Origin: Paenibacillus nuruki | Lineage (GTDB): Bacteria > Bacillota > Bacilli > Paenibacillales > Paenibacillaceae | Assembly: GCF_001721045.1 (NCBI RefSeq) | Contig: NZ_MDER01000025.1 | Location: forward strand, 1 to 64,000 | Reading direction: 5' to 3' | Length of the DNA: 64,000 nt | In this document: piece by piece, positions 42,466 through 51,842 of the stretch | Position numbering within the stretch: the stretch's first letter is position 1 | How the letters are laid out: each line of letters begins with the position of its first letter | Notes under the pieces: generated by a model | The model's input: the letters and a program-made list of their open reading frames with translations, nothing else | The model's database searches: none | Told to the model about the DNA's origin: nothing | Program-made: the position numbers and the translations under genes

Positions 42466-43097
42466 TTCTTTCCTAATGATTGTGATTGTAGATCGGTAAA
42501 AGTAACTTGTTGAATACTTTCGTTATATAACTGACAGACATGCTGTGGATGTTCCGCTTCAAAAATACCCGACATGACAGCTATTCCTGTAGCACCTGCT
42601 TGATGAATGTCTTGGCAATGTTCGGGTTGAATACCACCTATAGCAATCACAGGTATAGATACAGCATGACAAAGCTTTTCTAATTGATCTAATCCTCGTG
42701 GACTCAGATCTGGCTTAGAAGTAGTCGCATAAATATGTCCATAAAAAAGGTAATCGACCCCTTCATCTTGAGCTTGTAATGCTTGCTCTATGCTATGAAC
42801 AGATCGCCCGACTTTCCATCGTGAAAGAGGATCATCTGTAGTTATATAAGACATATGTTCACTTAAATGCACACCACCTATATTCAGATTCACTGCTAAT
42901 TGAGGTCGGCTATTGATCCTGATTTTGGATGGTGGCACTCCTGTATGAATCAACTGCTGGACAGCATTAATGACCTGAGAATCAGACCACTTTTTTTCAC
43001 GAATATGAATAGCGGTCGTCCATGAATAGATCTGGGAAGCTATCTTTACAAGCTGATCGATCGATTGTTGACCTGTACTGATGGCATGAAGCTCCAT
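42462..43097 (-). CDS. tenI: Thiazole tautomerase TenI (ThiE-like)
   Basis: TenI aromatises the thiazole product of ThiG; it is a close relative of thiamine-phosphate synthase ThiE. The 211-residue TIM barrel has HIREKKWSDSQVINAV, RINSRPQLAVNLNIGGVHLSE, GRSVHSIEQA, YLFYGHIYATTSKP and AIGGIQPEHC, in ThiE/TenI order. The gene order tenI-thiO-thiS-thiG-thiF as in B. subtilis, and the His after the glycine-rich loop, favour TenI, but true ThiE cannot be excluded. ATG at 43097 follows AAGGAGAG. Preceded by a TPP riboswitch and terminator. Confidence 0.88.
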   Translation of the reverse strand: MELHAISTGQQSIDQLVKIASQIYSWTTAIHIREKKWSDSQVINAVQQLIHTGVPPSKIRINSRPQLAVNLNIGGVHLSEHMSYITTDDPLSRWKVGRSVHSIEQALQAQDEGVDYLFYGHIYATTSKPDLSPRGLDQLEKLCHAVSIPVIAIGGIQPEHCQDIHQAGATGIAVMSGIFEAEHPQHVCQLYNESIQQVTFTDLQSQSLGKK

Positions 43098-43141
43098 AAG
43101 ATATATGCTCTCCTTCCCTCAAAATATGTATAAGTGAACGC

Positions 43142-43175
43142 AAAAAAGCCACTTCTTATGAATAAAGAAGTGGCT
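43142..43175 (-). terminator. Riboswitch-controlled terminator
   Basis: AGCCACTTCTT (43147-43157) and AAGAAGTGGCT (43165-43175) form an 11-bp stem, followed on the minus strand by a run of six T residues (43147-43142). It lies 45 bases before the tenI start and is the likely expression platform of the TPP riboswitch. Confidence 0.85.
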
Positions 43176-43351
43176 AGTATAAACTTAGAAAATAATGATT
43201 CTTGTCTGAGATCAAACAAGATTATTATTAGAATAACGGACAACATATCGACAATCGTCATAAGCTAATTCTGTATAAAATAATTTCTACTCTATACAGT
43301 CAATGACTTAATCGTACATACAATATGATCTAACATTTCCGTAACTCTGCT

Positions 43352-43441
43352 ACCACTTCCCTACGCTGGTATGATCCAGATCAGGTACAAAGGGTCCGAA
43401 AGCAATATCTACTTTCATCTCAGCCTCAAGCGGCCCCCCTA
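43352..43441 (-). promoter_or_regulatory. TPP (THI-element) riboswitch
   Basis: On the minus strand the conserved parts are all present: AGGGGGGCC near the 5' end, GCTGAGATGAAAG, ACCCTTTGTACCTGATCTGGATCAT and ACCAGCGTAGGGAAGTGG. This is the classic thiamine pyrophosphate aptamer. High TPP should favour the downstream terminator (43142-43175) and switch off tenI-thiF. Confidence 0.95.
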
Positions 43442-43613
43442 GTGCATTCAAGCTATTCGATTTGTTATTCATCTTAGCAAACAGATTTCGATAAAGCAAA
43501 TCATTATAGAAATATAATATACAAATAATGTAAATCAAAAGCAAATATACATCCAAAATTATTATAAATAAATGATATTGTTAGCTTTATTTATAAAAAT
43601 ATTTATACATCTA

Positions 43614-45170
43614 TTATTTTGCTTTAGCTTCAGACCATTGCTCAACATCCCAAATTTTAGTGACCCAATCTTCATAAAATTCAGGTTCATGAGAAACAAG
43701 CAAGATCGTACCTTTGTATGCTTTTAAAGCACGTTTCAGTTCGTTTTTAGCATGAACATCCAAGTGATTGGTAGGCTCATCGAACAGTACCCAGTTGCTT
43801 TCACGTAATAAAAGTTTGCATAAGCGTACTTTCGCTTGCTCTCCACCACTTAACATACGCATAGGACGTGTAATATGCTCATTTTTCAATCCACAACGTG
43901 CCAGGTGACCTCGAACTTCATTTTGACTCAAATGCGAAAATTCATTCCATACTTCATCAATCGGTGTCAATTGATCCGGGCGTACTTCTTGCTCAAAATA
44001 AGCCGAATGTAAATAATCGCCAAGATACGTTTTACCACTAACTGGTTGAAGTTTACCTAGAATTGTTTTGAGCAAAGTTGATTTACCTACACCATTACAA
44101 CCTACGATAGCAATTTTCTCACCACGTTCAATATTCATAGTCATTTTAGGCAATAAAGCGTGAGTATAACCGATCTCGAAATCTTTACCTTCAAATACCG
44201 TTTTACTACTTGCACGTGCTTCTTTGAAATTAAATGTCGGCTTTGCAAATTCTTCCGGTTTGTCGATTCGCTCGATCCGATTTAATTGCTTTTCACGACT
44301 TTTCGCACGTCCTGATGTCGATGCACGTGCTTTATTTTTTTGAATAAATTCTTCTTGTTTTTTGATAAAATCTTGCTGTTTTTCAAACGCTTCAATATGT
44401 TGATGCTTTTGAATATCTGCCATTTCCAAAAACTTAGCATAATCAGCTGTATACCGATTTAATTTGGCAAATTCCAAATGATAAATAACATTAACAACTT
44501 GATTCATGAAATCCGTATCATGCGAAATCAATACAAAAGCATGTGGATAGTCTTGTAGATAACGTGTTAACCATTGAATGTGTTCTACATCCAGATAGTT
44601 GGTAGGCTCATCTAATAACAATACATTAGGCTTTTCAAGTAGTAATTTGGCAAGTAATACTTTGGTACGTTGTCCACCACTTAATGCTGTTACATCTTTA
44701 TCAAGTCCGATCACATTCAAACCCAGACCATAAGCCATATCTTCAACTTTGGTATCTAGTAAATAGAAATCTCCAATTTCCAATTGTTCTTGGATATCAC
44801 CCATTTGCTCTAACAATACTTCCAATTGTTCAGGTGAAGCATCTGCCATCTGGTTAGTGACTTCGTTTAGTTGTTGTTCTAATTCCAGTAAAGGAAGAAA
44901 AGCATCTTTAAGTACATCGCGTACTGTTTTTCCTTCAGTTAACTTCGTATGCTGATCCAAATAACCATAACGTACACGCGGAGCCCATTCGACTTTACCG
45001 CTATCTTTTAACAGTTTACCTGTCATAATATTCATTAGTGTTGATTTGCCAGCGCCATTCGCACCGACTAAGCCTACATGCTCTCCAGCAAGCAGACGAA
45101 AAGATACATCCCGAAATAATGTCCGGTCTCCAAAATTATGCGTTACATTTTCTACTGATAACAAACTCAT
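43614..45170 (-). CDS. ABC-F ATP-binding protein (YkpA/YbiT-like)
   Basis: A 518-residue soluble ABC-F protein, without membrane segments, of a class that binds the ribosome. It has two ABC domains: Walker A GANGAGKST (about 37-45) and GCNGVGKST (about 358-366), with signatures LSGGQRTKVLLAK and LSGGEQAKVRLCK. The Walker B motifs end in DEPTNYLD and DEPTNHLD. The linker (about 240-320) is rich in charged residues (KQQDFIKKQEEFIQKNKARAS), the P-site tRNA interaction motif region. No antibiotic-resistance family is certain; YkpA/YbiT-type is suggested by length and linker. ATG 45170. Confidence 0.9.
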   Translation of the reverse strand: MSLLSVENVTHNFGDRTLFRDVSFRLLAGEHVGLVGANGAGKSTLMNIMTGKLLKDSGKVEWAPRVRYGYLDQHTKLTEGKTVRDVLKDAFLPLLELEQQLNEVTNQMADASPEQLEVLLEQMGDIQEQLEIGDFYLLDTKVEDMAYGLGLNVIGLDKDVTALSGGQRTKVLLAKLLLEKPNVLLLDEPTNYLDVEHIQWLTRYLQDYPHAFVLISHDTDFMNQVVNVIYHLEFAKLNRYTADYAKFLEMADIQKHQHIEAFEKQQDFIKKQEEFIQKNKARASTSGRAKSREKQLNRIERIDKPEEFAKPTFNFKEARASSKTVFEGKDFEIGYTHALLPKMTMNIERGEKIAIVGCNGVGKSTLLKTILGKLQPVSGKTYLGDYLHSAYFEQEVRPDQLTPIDEVWNEFSHLSQNEVRGHLARCGLKNEHITRPMRMLSGGEQAKVRLCKLLLRESNWVLFDEPTNHLDVHAKNELKRALKAYKGTILLVSHEPEFYEDWVTKIWDVEQWSEAKAK

Positions 45171-45475
45171 GTTAAATAATGCTCCTGTCTATATTAAATA
45201 TCTCTTTTTTAAATATGCACCGTTACAAAATTGCTACAGAGTGTATTGTAACATAAGCAGAAGCTGTCTAGAACTGAAAATTTTCATTTTTTTACATTCA
45301 TTTTCTGATCAAGCAAATATATTTACTACTTTTTAAATAAATTTGAACACCGTTGTAAGTGAATTTATTACGAATAAATAAAAAAAACGATTAATAAAGC
45401 TGTAAATAGGTAGCCATTGGCTTGAACGATTCTTATTTATTGTCAAAAAGATAATACTCTCCAATTAGTAAATGA
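45171..45475. other. Gap between the ABC-F gene and the Tad-like operon
   Basis: The 305 bases are strongly AT-rich. I found no gene. A weak inverted repeat (AATAAATAA near 45373 with TTATTTATT near 45431) may end the Tad-like transcript, but it has no convincing terminator form. The ABC-F promoter must lie at the left side. Confidence 0.4.
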
Positions 45476-46468
45476 TTAATGTATTAAAGGATTACGGCAA
45501 TCACGTAGAAAGTATCCTGATTTCGCTGCTTCTTTGGCATCGGTGAATAAATCTTGAGCAGGCGCAGGTAACTTACAGCCATTAGGATATGCATATTTAA
45601 TACCTGAATTAGGATCGACTGTTCCTAACCAAGAAGTCTTTTTCACTAATCGTCCTCCACCTAGCGCATAATTGTTGTAATAACCGCTACCTGTAGGAAT
45701 TCCCTGTAAAAAAGATAAAATACCGATATCATTGATACTATTATTCCATTCCTCTTGCGAAATCGTTGGCAACGTAAATGTATAAGAAATCCCGTAACGA
45801 GAAGCATATTCATTGTGCTTGTTGATATAATAAGCCAAATCCTTTTGTATCGAACTAACGATAGCTGTACGTCTAACTTGCTCAAAGGTATCCATTTGGT
45901 CTAAAAGTGCAATATCTGTCTCATTAGCTAACTGCTCTGCTTGTCCATCTAATACTTCGCCGGTATTTGCTTCTGTCACATGAACAGTATGATCTAATGT
46001 AAATTGTATACTGTTACCTTGCGCATCTGAATACGCATACGGCTTTTTGGGATGCCATGTATGTCTAGCATTGGATGATCCATCTGCACCTATGTAATTT
46101 TCGGTAGCATAAATATAATATCCGTCATAATCTATGACAACAATAGCAGGAATATAATACAAAAGGTTTTGCTGAGCCGATTCATCACCACGAATACCAA
46201 AGTTCAAATAAAGTGTATTCAGAAATGTCTGTAAGGCTAGTTCTTTGTCTGCTCGAAAAAACTTCTCAGAAGAATATCCTGCTTCATATTGTTGCTGTTC
46301 ATTAGTACTCATAACCTGACCTGCGTCTTGAGAAGCAGTCCGAAGTGCTGTAGTGTACGAAATCTGTAGACTGGATGCTTGTGACTGTTCATCGGTATGT
46401 AGTCCACTTAGCCAAAATAATGGAAAGAAAATAATTACGAATAAAATTGCAAAATCAGTAATCTTCAT
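45476..46468 (-). CDS. Tad-locus membrane-anchored protein, 330 aa
   Basis: The start is ATG 46468 (MKITDFAILFVIIFFPLFW), 11 bases after GGAGG; it overlaps the preceding gene's end by 14 bases. One N-terminal membrane helix (about 6-22) anchors a roughly 300-residue extracytoplasmic domain (YIPAIVVIDYDGYYIYATENYIG; a Cys pair near the C-terminus, CKLPAPAQ and DCRNP). No family is recognised. As last gene of the Tad-like operon it is a candidate pseudopilin or assembly or tip protein. Confidence 0.75.
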   Translation of the reverse strand: MKITDFAILFVIIFFPLFWLSGLHTDEQSQASSLQISYTTALRTASQDAGQVMSTNEQQQYEAGYSSEKFFRADKELALQTFLNTLYLNFGIRGDESAQQNLLYYIPAIVVIDYDGYYIYATENYIGADGSSNARHTWHPKKPYAYSDAQGNSIQFTLDHTVHVTEANTGEVLDGQAEQLANETDIALLDQMDTFEQVRRTAIVSSIQKDLAYYINKHNEYASRYGISYTFTLPTISQEEWNNSINDIGILSFLQGIPTGSGYYNNYALGGGRLVKKTSWLGTVDPNSGIKYAYPNGCKLPAPAQDLFTDAKEAAKSGYFLRDCRNPLIH

Positions 46469-47006
46469 TGAGCACCATGCCTCCATAACGTGCAAGTACA
46501 GCAGAACGATTCTGATTTCCTTCAATCCCCAGCATCCCACGTAAGATCGCTGCCATGGTTCGATTGGTACTTTCTACTTTTACGGTGAAATAATCACCAT
46601 TTTGTAAACGATATTGTCTGCTTGGATCATCTTTAGCCATACTATTTTCTGGATACAATACAGGGAGTATCGCATTCTCATAATACCCTTCATATACAGT
46701 AGTAAATTTATTTTCAAATGTATTCGGATTCGCAGGATCTGTATATTCAGGATGATACGTTTTGTGCAAATGTTCTAATTGAATAGTGTACTGATTCCCT
46801 GTGGCATTCATTTCACGGGTAAAATCATTGTACATTGTTGGAGTCACATATCCTTTGGTACGTACAGCATCGGTAAATTGAACAACTGCATTATAAACCA
46901 TCATCTGAGAAAGATCGTCTTGCCGCTCTGCCGCCTGCATCGTCGGAAATACATATAATAAAGCTACCGCAAGAAAAGCGGCAAATACTTTGGACATCGA
47001 ATTCAT
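46455..47006 (-). CDS. Tad-locus membrane-anchored protein, 183 aa
   Basis: ATG at 47006 follows AAGGAG. The protein has an N-terminal hydrophobic segment (about residues 5-21: VFAAFLAVALLYVFPTM) and a roughly 160-residue extracytoplasmic part (TDAVRTKGYVTPTMYNDFTREMNATGNQYTI; C-terminal VKVESTNRTMAAILRGMLG). No family is recognised. It overlaps the next gene and lies 20 bases after the previous one, so it belongs to the operon and is a candidate minor pilin. Confidence 0.75.
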   Translation of the reverse strand: MNSMSKVFAAFLAVALLYVFPTMQAAERQDDLSQMMVYNAVVQFTDAVRTKGYVTPTMYNDFTREMNATGNQYTIQLEHLHKTYHPEYTDPANPNTFENKFTTVYEGYYENAILPVLYPENSMAKDDPSRQYRLQNGDYFTVKVESTNRTMAAILRGMLGIEGNQNRSAVLARYGGMVLNEDY

Positions 47007-47026
47007 AGCGTTCTCCTTGATCCTTC

Positions 47027-47407
47027 TTAGCTAAATTGAATAGTCACTATATTCCCTTGCTGATCGGTCTGGTAAGTGACCTGATACGTACGCTGTACGT
47101 CTATTTTCAGTAATGCAGATGGTTCAGGTTGTATATGATGAGGATAAAGAGAATGATCTATTTGCATATCGACACCGATCTCTTGAATCTGAGCTATCGA
47201 CTGCCTGACCTGTGCGCCTGTATATGTCAGCGGTTCTGAAACGCCAATATACTGCTGAACACTTTGTTTTTGACCCTGCATCACGGGTTCTGATAATTGA
47301 GTGACTTTCTGCATTCCACCGCTCAAGTAAAGCGCCGCTAGGCAAGCTGTTCCAAACAAAAATAATTGAACAGCCAGCCATAACATACTTTTTGTACTAT
47401 TATCCAT
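47027..47407 (-). CDS. Tad-locus membrane-anchored small protein, 126 aa
   Basis: ATG at 47407 follows TAAGGAA. It has one N-terminal helix (about 9-28: LAVQLFLFGTACLAALYLSG) and an extracytoplasmic domain with GQKQSVQQYIGVSEPLTYTG and a C-terminal beta-rich run (QVTYQTDQQGNIVTIQFS). It is 10 bases after the pilin-like gene and 20 before the next, so cotranscribed. Function unknown; a minor pilin or adaptor is likely. Confidence 0.7.
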   Translation of the reverse strand: MDNSTKSMLWLAVQLFLFGTACLAALYLSGGMQKVTQLSEPVMQGQKQSVQQYIGVSEPLTYTGAQVRQSIAQIQEIGVDMQIDHSLYPHHIQPEPSALLKIDVQRTYQVTYQTDQQGNIVTIQFS

Positions 47408-47417
47408 AGATCATTCC

Positions 47418-47903
47418 TTACTGTTGTGTGAAAACAAGACCGCGAACTACATTAGAACGATCTTTGATAATCGCTGCTTTGAATTTACCACTTGGATTAA
47501 CATACTCGGCACTTGATTCGGCCATTGTATTATTCATATCCCCATTAGCTTTAGCGGTTACGGATCCATACGAATCTGAAGTTAATTCTCCGCTTGTATT
47601 TAACGTATTGCCATACCATTGTCCGTTAGACCCTTTGTTTTTACCCGTTGTTACCTGAACACCAAACTGTTCTTTGCCGCTGAACTTACGCAAAGCATTC
47701 GTTACTTGAGAACCACTTATAGTTGTACCATCATATACTGTATAAGAAGCTTGAGATAATTCAGTTTGGATATCCGCAAAGTTATTTTGTGCAGTCTTGG
47801 TAGCTTCTTGAGCAGAAATAAATAAAATAACAACAATCGTAATCAAAGCAATCGTTAAAAATATTCCTGCGGCTACCTTCAAAGCAGTTGAAGCATTATT
47901 CAT
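47418..47903 (-). CDS. Pilin-like protein, 161 aa
   Basis: ATG at 47903 is preceded by a GGGGG site. The N-terminal part has a short polar lead (MNNASTALKVAAG) and one membrane helix (about 9-30). The rest is polar and rich in Asn, Ser, Thr and Gly (NKGSNGQWYGNTLNTSGELTS), typical of a surface-exposed pilin head. A canonical prepilin peptidase site with Glu at +5 is not seen, and no peptidase gene lies here. It follows the TadBC-like gene after 55 bases. I infer it is the major fibre or pseudopilin subunit. Confidence 0.6.
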   Translation of the reverse strand: MNNASTALKVAAGIFLTIALITIVVILFISAQEATKTAQNNFADIQTELSQASYTVYDGTTISGSQVTNALRKFSGKEQFGVQVTTGKNKGSNGQWYGNTLNTSGELTSDSYGSVTAKANGDMNNTMAESSAEYVNPSGKFKAAIIKDRSNVVRGLVFTQQ

Positions 47904-47958
47904 TGTAAAATCCCCCGTTATTGGTTTTGTAGTTTATACGTTAATAGTTTATGAATAG

Positions 47959-50028
47959 CTATATTTTCTGAATCTGATCATAATACACTTCCATCTGGCT
48001 AAAGCTCATACCGATTAACGGTAATACCAGATAAAGGAATATCAAAGCATACATAGGCGTAAAGCCAATCATTTTTCCCCATGTTGCTTTCGTTTCGATC
48101 ATTTTTTCATATTCTTGACGACGCTGTTCAAAGTAATAAGACATATCACTTTCTAGATCATCAAATGCTTGTGGAATCGGAATTTTATCTACGGCTAGAT
48201 GAAGTTTGTCGACTAGCTTACCGAATTCAGGAAAAGAGACTTCATCTTTGAGCTGTTCCAATGCATCTTCAGGTCCATGTTCATAATGAAGTAAGCATTT
48301 CTGTAACGGTAATTTGAAGATAACGGCGAATCGATTCATCCATTCCAAAATCACTTCGACAGACATACGATCCATTCCACTGAGCATGGAGATCACGGTA
48401 TGAAATTGATATACTTCGTGCTTCATATCCATACTTCGTGCTTTTTTCTGGAAATACAGCATCCATACAGGGACTTGATAAGCAATCAAAGCCATCATAA
48501 GGGCAATCAGCAACTCCCACCAGCGAAAATATTCACTATCATATGCTTTGAGCTTGAGCAAAATGCGATCCGTTGTGGTATTGATCTGCTCTTGATCTCG
48601 AAACTTGCCAGAGTTGTTCACCTGTATTGCAATCTGCTCATAAGTCACTTGACTAGACAATCCGACAGAAAGCATAATTTGACGATCCAAGTCAGCTAAT
48701 TCCTGCGCGTTTTTTTGTTCATCTATAGACATAGAGCCAAATAACATATCGTTTTTGACAGGCGCATATAGAATCATTTCTTTGGATTGATGATGTAGAA
48801 TCATTCCTGCTGATAAAGTAACGACGAAACATAAGATGCAAAGTACTAATCTGCGTACTTGTAACCACTCCACTGTAATTCTGGCATTTACATCATTCAA
48901 TAATTTGTCTAACCGATACTTATGAAGTGGATTTTCTCCTGCCGATGCTAGAAAAACAATTTTGTTAAACCATTTCCATTTCAACAATGCTTGTTCCCAG
49001 GAACGATAATCTTTCCCTGCTCGATACGTTGTCTCATCGTAAGTTTGTAATTTTTGAAGTAACAGATAACTAATGAGAATCAAGATAAAAATAAAAATAC
49101 GTGCGATAAATCCTAATTTACTGGTATAAAAATCATCCATTGCTGGAAAATTACTACGTGCCCATTGTTCGATTGGATTGGTAAAAAAGATTGGCACAAG
49201 CACAATAATGTTTAGACTTTTAAGCAGATAATCCAGCTTATCTCTTCGTAAAATCTCTAAATGAATCTCTTTAGTGAGATTACTGAGTCCTCTAAGATAC
49301 ATAGAACCGTCTTGCCTTACTTTATCCCCATATTCCATCACCATACCGGATATACCGGCAAAAGCTTTCAGAAAGCGGTTAGGAGCTGTCTCATAATACT
49401 GTTCTAATCGTTCTTCTGGATGTTGGTCGGTTAATGCTTCTACGATCAAATTCGCATGGAGCGCAATCTCAGGAGCGGCATATTCTGACGCTTCATATAG
49501 AGATTCATCCACCATTCCATGACGGTGATAATGATGTCTGACATCTGCTAGCAAATCGACCATTTGACGCAGCAGTCTTCGTTCTAATCGACCTGCATAA
49601 GCTTCGATAAACATGCCATTGAGCACTACAGCAGCAATACAAAGCATAATAAAGAACAAAGGGTCAGGATTACGGATCATAAGGATCACTATCGATCCAC
49701 CTAGTATACCTATAATCATCCATGTTACTGCCATCGTACGACGACGTAATTCCCATTCTTCATAAGCATGAATACTGGTAAGCCGTTTACGGATCCGAAG
49801 CACATAACTTCCTAATAATGGAACTTTCATTGCTACCATATACGATTGCTGTAGCGTCTGATAATGCCATGCTTGCCATCGTTTGCGCAGATCATGATTT
49901 TTCTCAGAAGGCATCATTGCTGTTAAATGACGACTACGATTATGCTGTATCCGATAAAGTATGATAACAACTGCCATTCCAACTGCACATATAATCAATA
50001 CAGCGATAAGCAAATGCTTGATACTCAT
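47959..50028 (-). CDS. TadB/TadC-like fused membrane platform protein (two T2SSF domains)
   Basis: The start is ATG 50028, whose ATGA overlaps the CpaF stop. At 689 residues it is roughly the sum of separate TadB and TadC. The N-terminal half has helices near 10, 105-150 and 280-330, with a cytoplasmic T2SSF-like stretch (LLRQMVDLLADVRHHYHRHG). The C-terminal half repeats this plan with VYQFHTVISMLSGMDRMSV and ends with helix MYALIFLYLVLPLIGMSF. I infer a single-chain platform that the CpaF ATPase drives. Confidence 0.82.
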   Translation of the reverse strand: MSIKHLLIAVLIICAVGMAVVIILYRIQHNRSRHLTAMMPSEKNHDLRKRWQAWHYQTLQQSYMVAMKVPLLGSYVLRIRKRLTSIHAYEEWELRRRTMAVTWMIIGILGGSIVILMIRNPDPLFFIMLCIAAVVLNGMFIEAYAGRLERRLLRQMVDLLADVRHHYHRHGMVDESLYEASEYAAPEIALHANLIVEALTDQHPEERLEQYYETAPNRFLKAFAGISGMVMEYGDKVRQDGSMYLRGLSNLTKEIHLEILRRDKLDYLLKSLNIIVLVPIFFTNPIEQWARSNFPAMDDFYTSKLGFIARIFIFILILISYLLLQKLQTYDETTYRAGKDYRSWEQALLKWKWFNKIVFLASAGENPLHKYRLDKLLNDVNARITVEWLQVRRLVLCILCFVVTLSAGMILHHQSKEMILYAPVKNDMLFGSMSIDEQKNAQELADLDRQIMLSVGLSSQVTYEQIAIQVNNSGKFRDQEQINTTTDRILLKLKAYDSEYFRWWELLIALMMALIAYQVPVWMLYFQKKARSMDMKHEVYQFHTVISMLSGMDRMSVEVILEWMNRFAVIFKLPLQKCLLHYEHGPEDALEQLKDEVSFPEFGKLVDKLHLAVDKIPIPQAFDDLESDMSYYFEQRRQEYEKMIETKATWGKMIGFTPMYALIFLYLVLPLIGMSFSQMEVYYDQIQKI

Positions 50029-51842
50029 ACCACTTGCCCCCAATACGTATGTACAAAACGTTCAAACGAAACACGATCTTGCGTTGTCATTTGCTCCTGC
50101 ATTTCGATCTTATTTTTTGTAGATAACGGATGAACAGCTACATATACACCATCATGGTATTCAATAATATTACGTGCAATAAACGTATATCGCTGGTTAT
50201 GACCTTCTTCTTCACTTAGATCTGCTACAGGTACACATTCAGTGATACGTTCAATATAACGTTGTCCTTCTGCATCTCTTTTCAAATGAATATCAAAGTT
50301 AATGACACTAACGACTTGTTCTTCAGCGATCACTTCATTTTGGAAAACCCCTGTTTTGAGCAATGAGTTACGAAGCGAATAGATCAGATCACGAAATGTT
50401 TTGGCATGATGAGTAAAAATAGTGAATAAGCTAGCTACCTGTGCCATCTGAATCATCCATGCAGCGACTTCATCAGTAGCAACTTCTCCCAGAATATTAA
50501 CTGTTCCATCGGTTTTTTTCTGCACATCTAGACCTTGTTGACCAGATACATTTTCAGTTTCACGGAAGCTCAAAATATTACGTCGACTATAGATTTCACG
50601 CAAATGAAGTTCTGACGCCATTTCTTGTACACGCAATGTATACGAAGCGTAGATATGCTTCACCAGTGCCATCAACAATGTTGTTTTACCAGAACCTTGA
50701 GCACCTGTTATCGATGTGATTCGTGCTCCTTTCATCAAGTAAACCAGCATTTCAATCACCATTGCCGATTGATCGCCACGAATCAATTGTTCTAAGGTAG
50801 CATTTTGCACGTCAAATTTACGTACAAAAAATGCCCATGATTCTGCAAAAGGAGGACGTACAACGACGATCCGTGAACCATCTTTCATTTCATTTACTTT
50901 GTATCCATTAGCTTCAGACAATTGCCCTGGATGATTGTATTTATAGATATTTTGACAGACCCGTTTTAATTCGCGCACAGACCCAAAGCTTAAAAAAGAT
51001 AAGTGAATAGATTTACCTTTATAAAATAGCCATACGCTTTCCCATCCTTTAGCAGGTGCTTCAACAACTTCATCTTTAGGATTAGGCATATACCGTGGTG
51101 TCAGTTGCCCTGAGTCTTCCAATACACCACTGACCCCGCCACTTACTCCATCCACTCGTTGATCTCTAATTTCATCAATAACAGAAAATCCTTTATAATG
51201 CTGATAGACTTTTTGCGTTACAATATCTAACTTTTCTTCAAAAGTTAAAGGACGATATTCCTGTCTAAAAATCTGCTGAATATCATGATCTGTTATAGCA
51301 TAAGATAAGCTATCTCCATCGGTTTCGATTAATTTAGGCGCTGCTAGATCATATGTATCAATCAGCATCGATAATCCATCACGTCCATATTTGCTAATAT
51401 AGCGATATAACAAAATATCGAACTGTTCACCTGTTGTTAATCGTTCTTCTTGATCAAACGGAATAATCTGATTGATATTGGTTTCATTTAGCCCGTATCC
51501 TTTGTGTAAAAGACCTGCAATAAAATCTTTGACATAGCGCTTATCCATTATATCTCCAGAAATACAGCCTTTTAACGCTTGACGTAATTCGGTACGCTTT
51601 GCAATTCTACGTCTATACTCTTCTTCATTCAGACCATAATCTGATAAACGACTATGGCTCATATCATGCAATTGATCTTTAACATATTGAATCAATGCAG
51701 ACAATGTATGCTCCTGACTATGATTGACAGCGATATCATTACCTGCAAGGGCTGCACGACGATGACGTGCAAACAAAAGTACACCCAGAATCAGCAGAAC
51801 GATAATAATCAAAGTCATATTGATTCCATTTTCAAATAGCAT
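50025..51842 (-). CDS. CpaF/TadA-like secretion ATPase with an N-terminal membrane helix
   Basis: The start is ATG 51842 (MLFENGINMTLIII), with GGAGAGGGG about 8 bases upstream. The 605-residue protein opens with a membrane helix (about 9-26: MTLIIIVLLILGVLLF), unusual for this normally soluble family. The ATPase core has Walker A TGAQGSGKTT (about 378-387), an altered Walker B (ILGEVATDEVA, with the usual Arg-Gly pair replaced) and the His-box region FTHHAKTFRDLIYSLRNSLL. The N-terminal domain also has SYAITDHDIQQIFRQ. It overlaps tadBC by 4 bases and the ParA-like gene by 11, so it belongs in the operon. Confidence 0.88.
   Translation of the reverse strand: MLFENGINMTLIIIVLLILGVLLFARHRRAALAGNDIAVNHSQEHTLSALIQYVKDQLHDMSHSRLSDYGLNEEEYRRRIAKRTELRQALKGCISGDIMDKRYVKDFIAGLLHKGYGLNETNINQIIPFDQEERLTTGEQFDILLYRYISKYGRDGLSMLIDTYDLAAPKLIETDGDSLSYAITDHDIQQIFRQEYRPLTFEEKLDIVTQKVYQHYKGFSVIDEIRDQRVDGVSGGVSGVLEDSGQLTPRYMPNPKDEVVEAPAKGWESVWLFYKGKSIHLSFLSFGSVRELKRVCQNIYKYNHPGQLSEANGYKVNEMKDGSRIVVVRPPFAESWAFFVRKFDVQNATLEQLIRGDQSAMVIEMLVYLMKGARITSITGAQGSGKTTLLMALVKHIYASYTLRVQEMASELHLREIYSRRNILSFRETENVSGQQGLDVQKKTDGTVNILGEVATDEVAAWMIQMAQVASLFTIFTHHAKTFRDLIYSLRNSLLKTGVFQNEVIAEEQVVSVINFDIHLKRDAEGQRYIERITECVPVADLSEEEGHNQRYTFIARNIIEYHDGVYVAVHPLSTKNKIEMQEQMTTQDRVSFERFVHTYWGQVV

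Larger units (their letters stand above)
43098..43613. other. tenI leader region with TPP riboswitch
   Basis: This 516-base gap holds the TPP aptamer (about 43352-43441), the terminator (43142-43175) and about 175 bases between them that may carry antiterminator pairing. Bases 43450-43613 are AT-rich and hold the promoter. No gene was found. Confidence 0.7.

Noticed and set aside
47418-47903. Class III prepilin (Flp) signal
   Set aside because: The Gly-x4-Glu-Tyr type site is not present near the helix, so a Flp pilin call would be unsupported.
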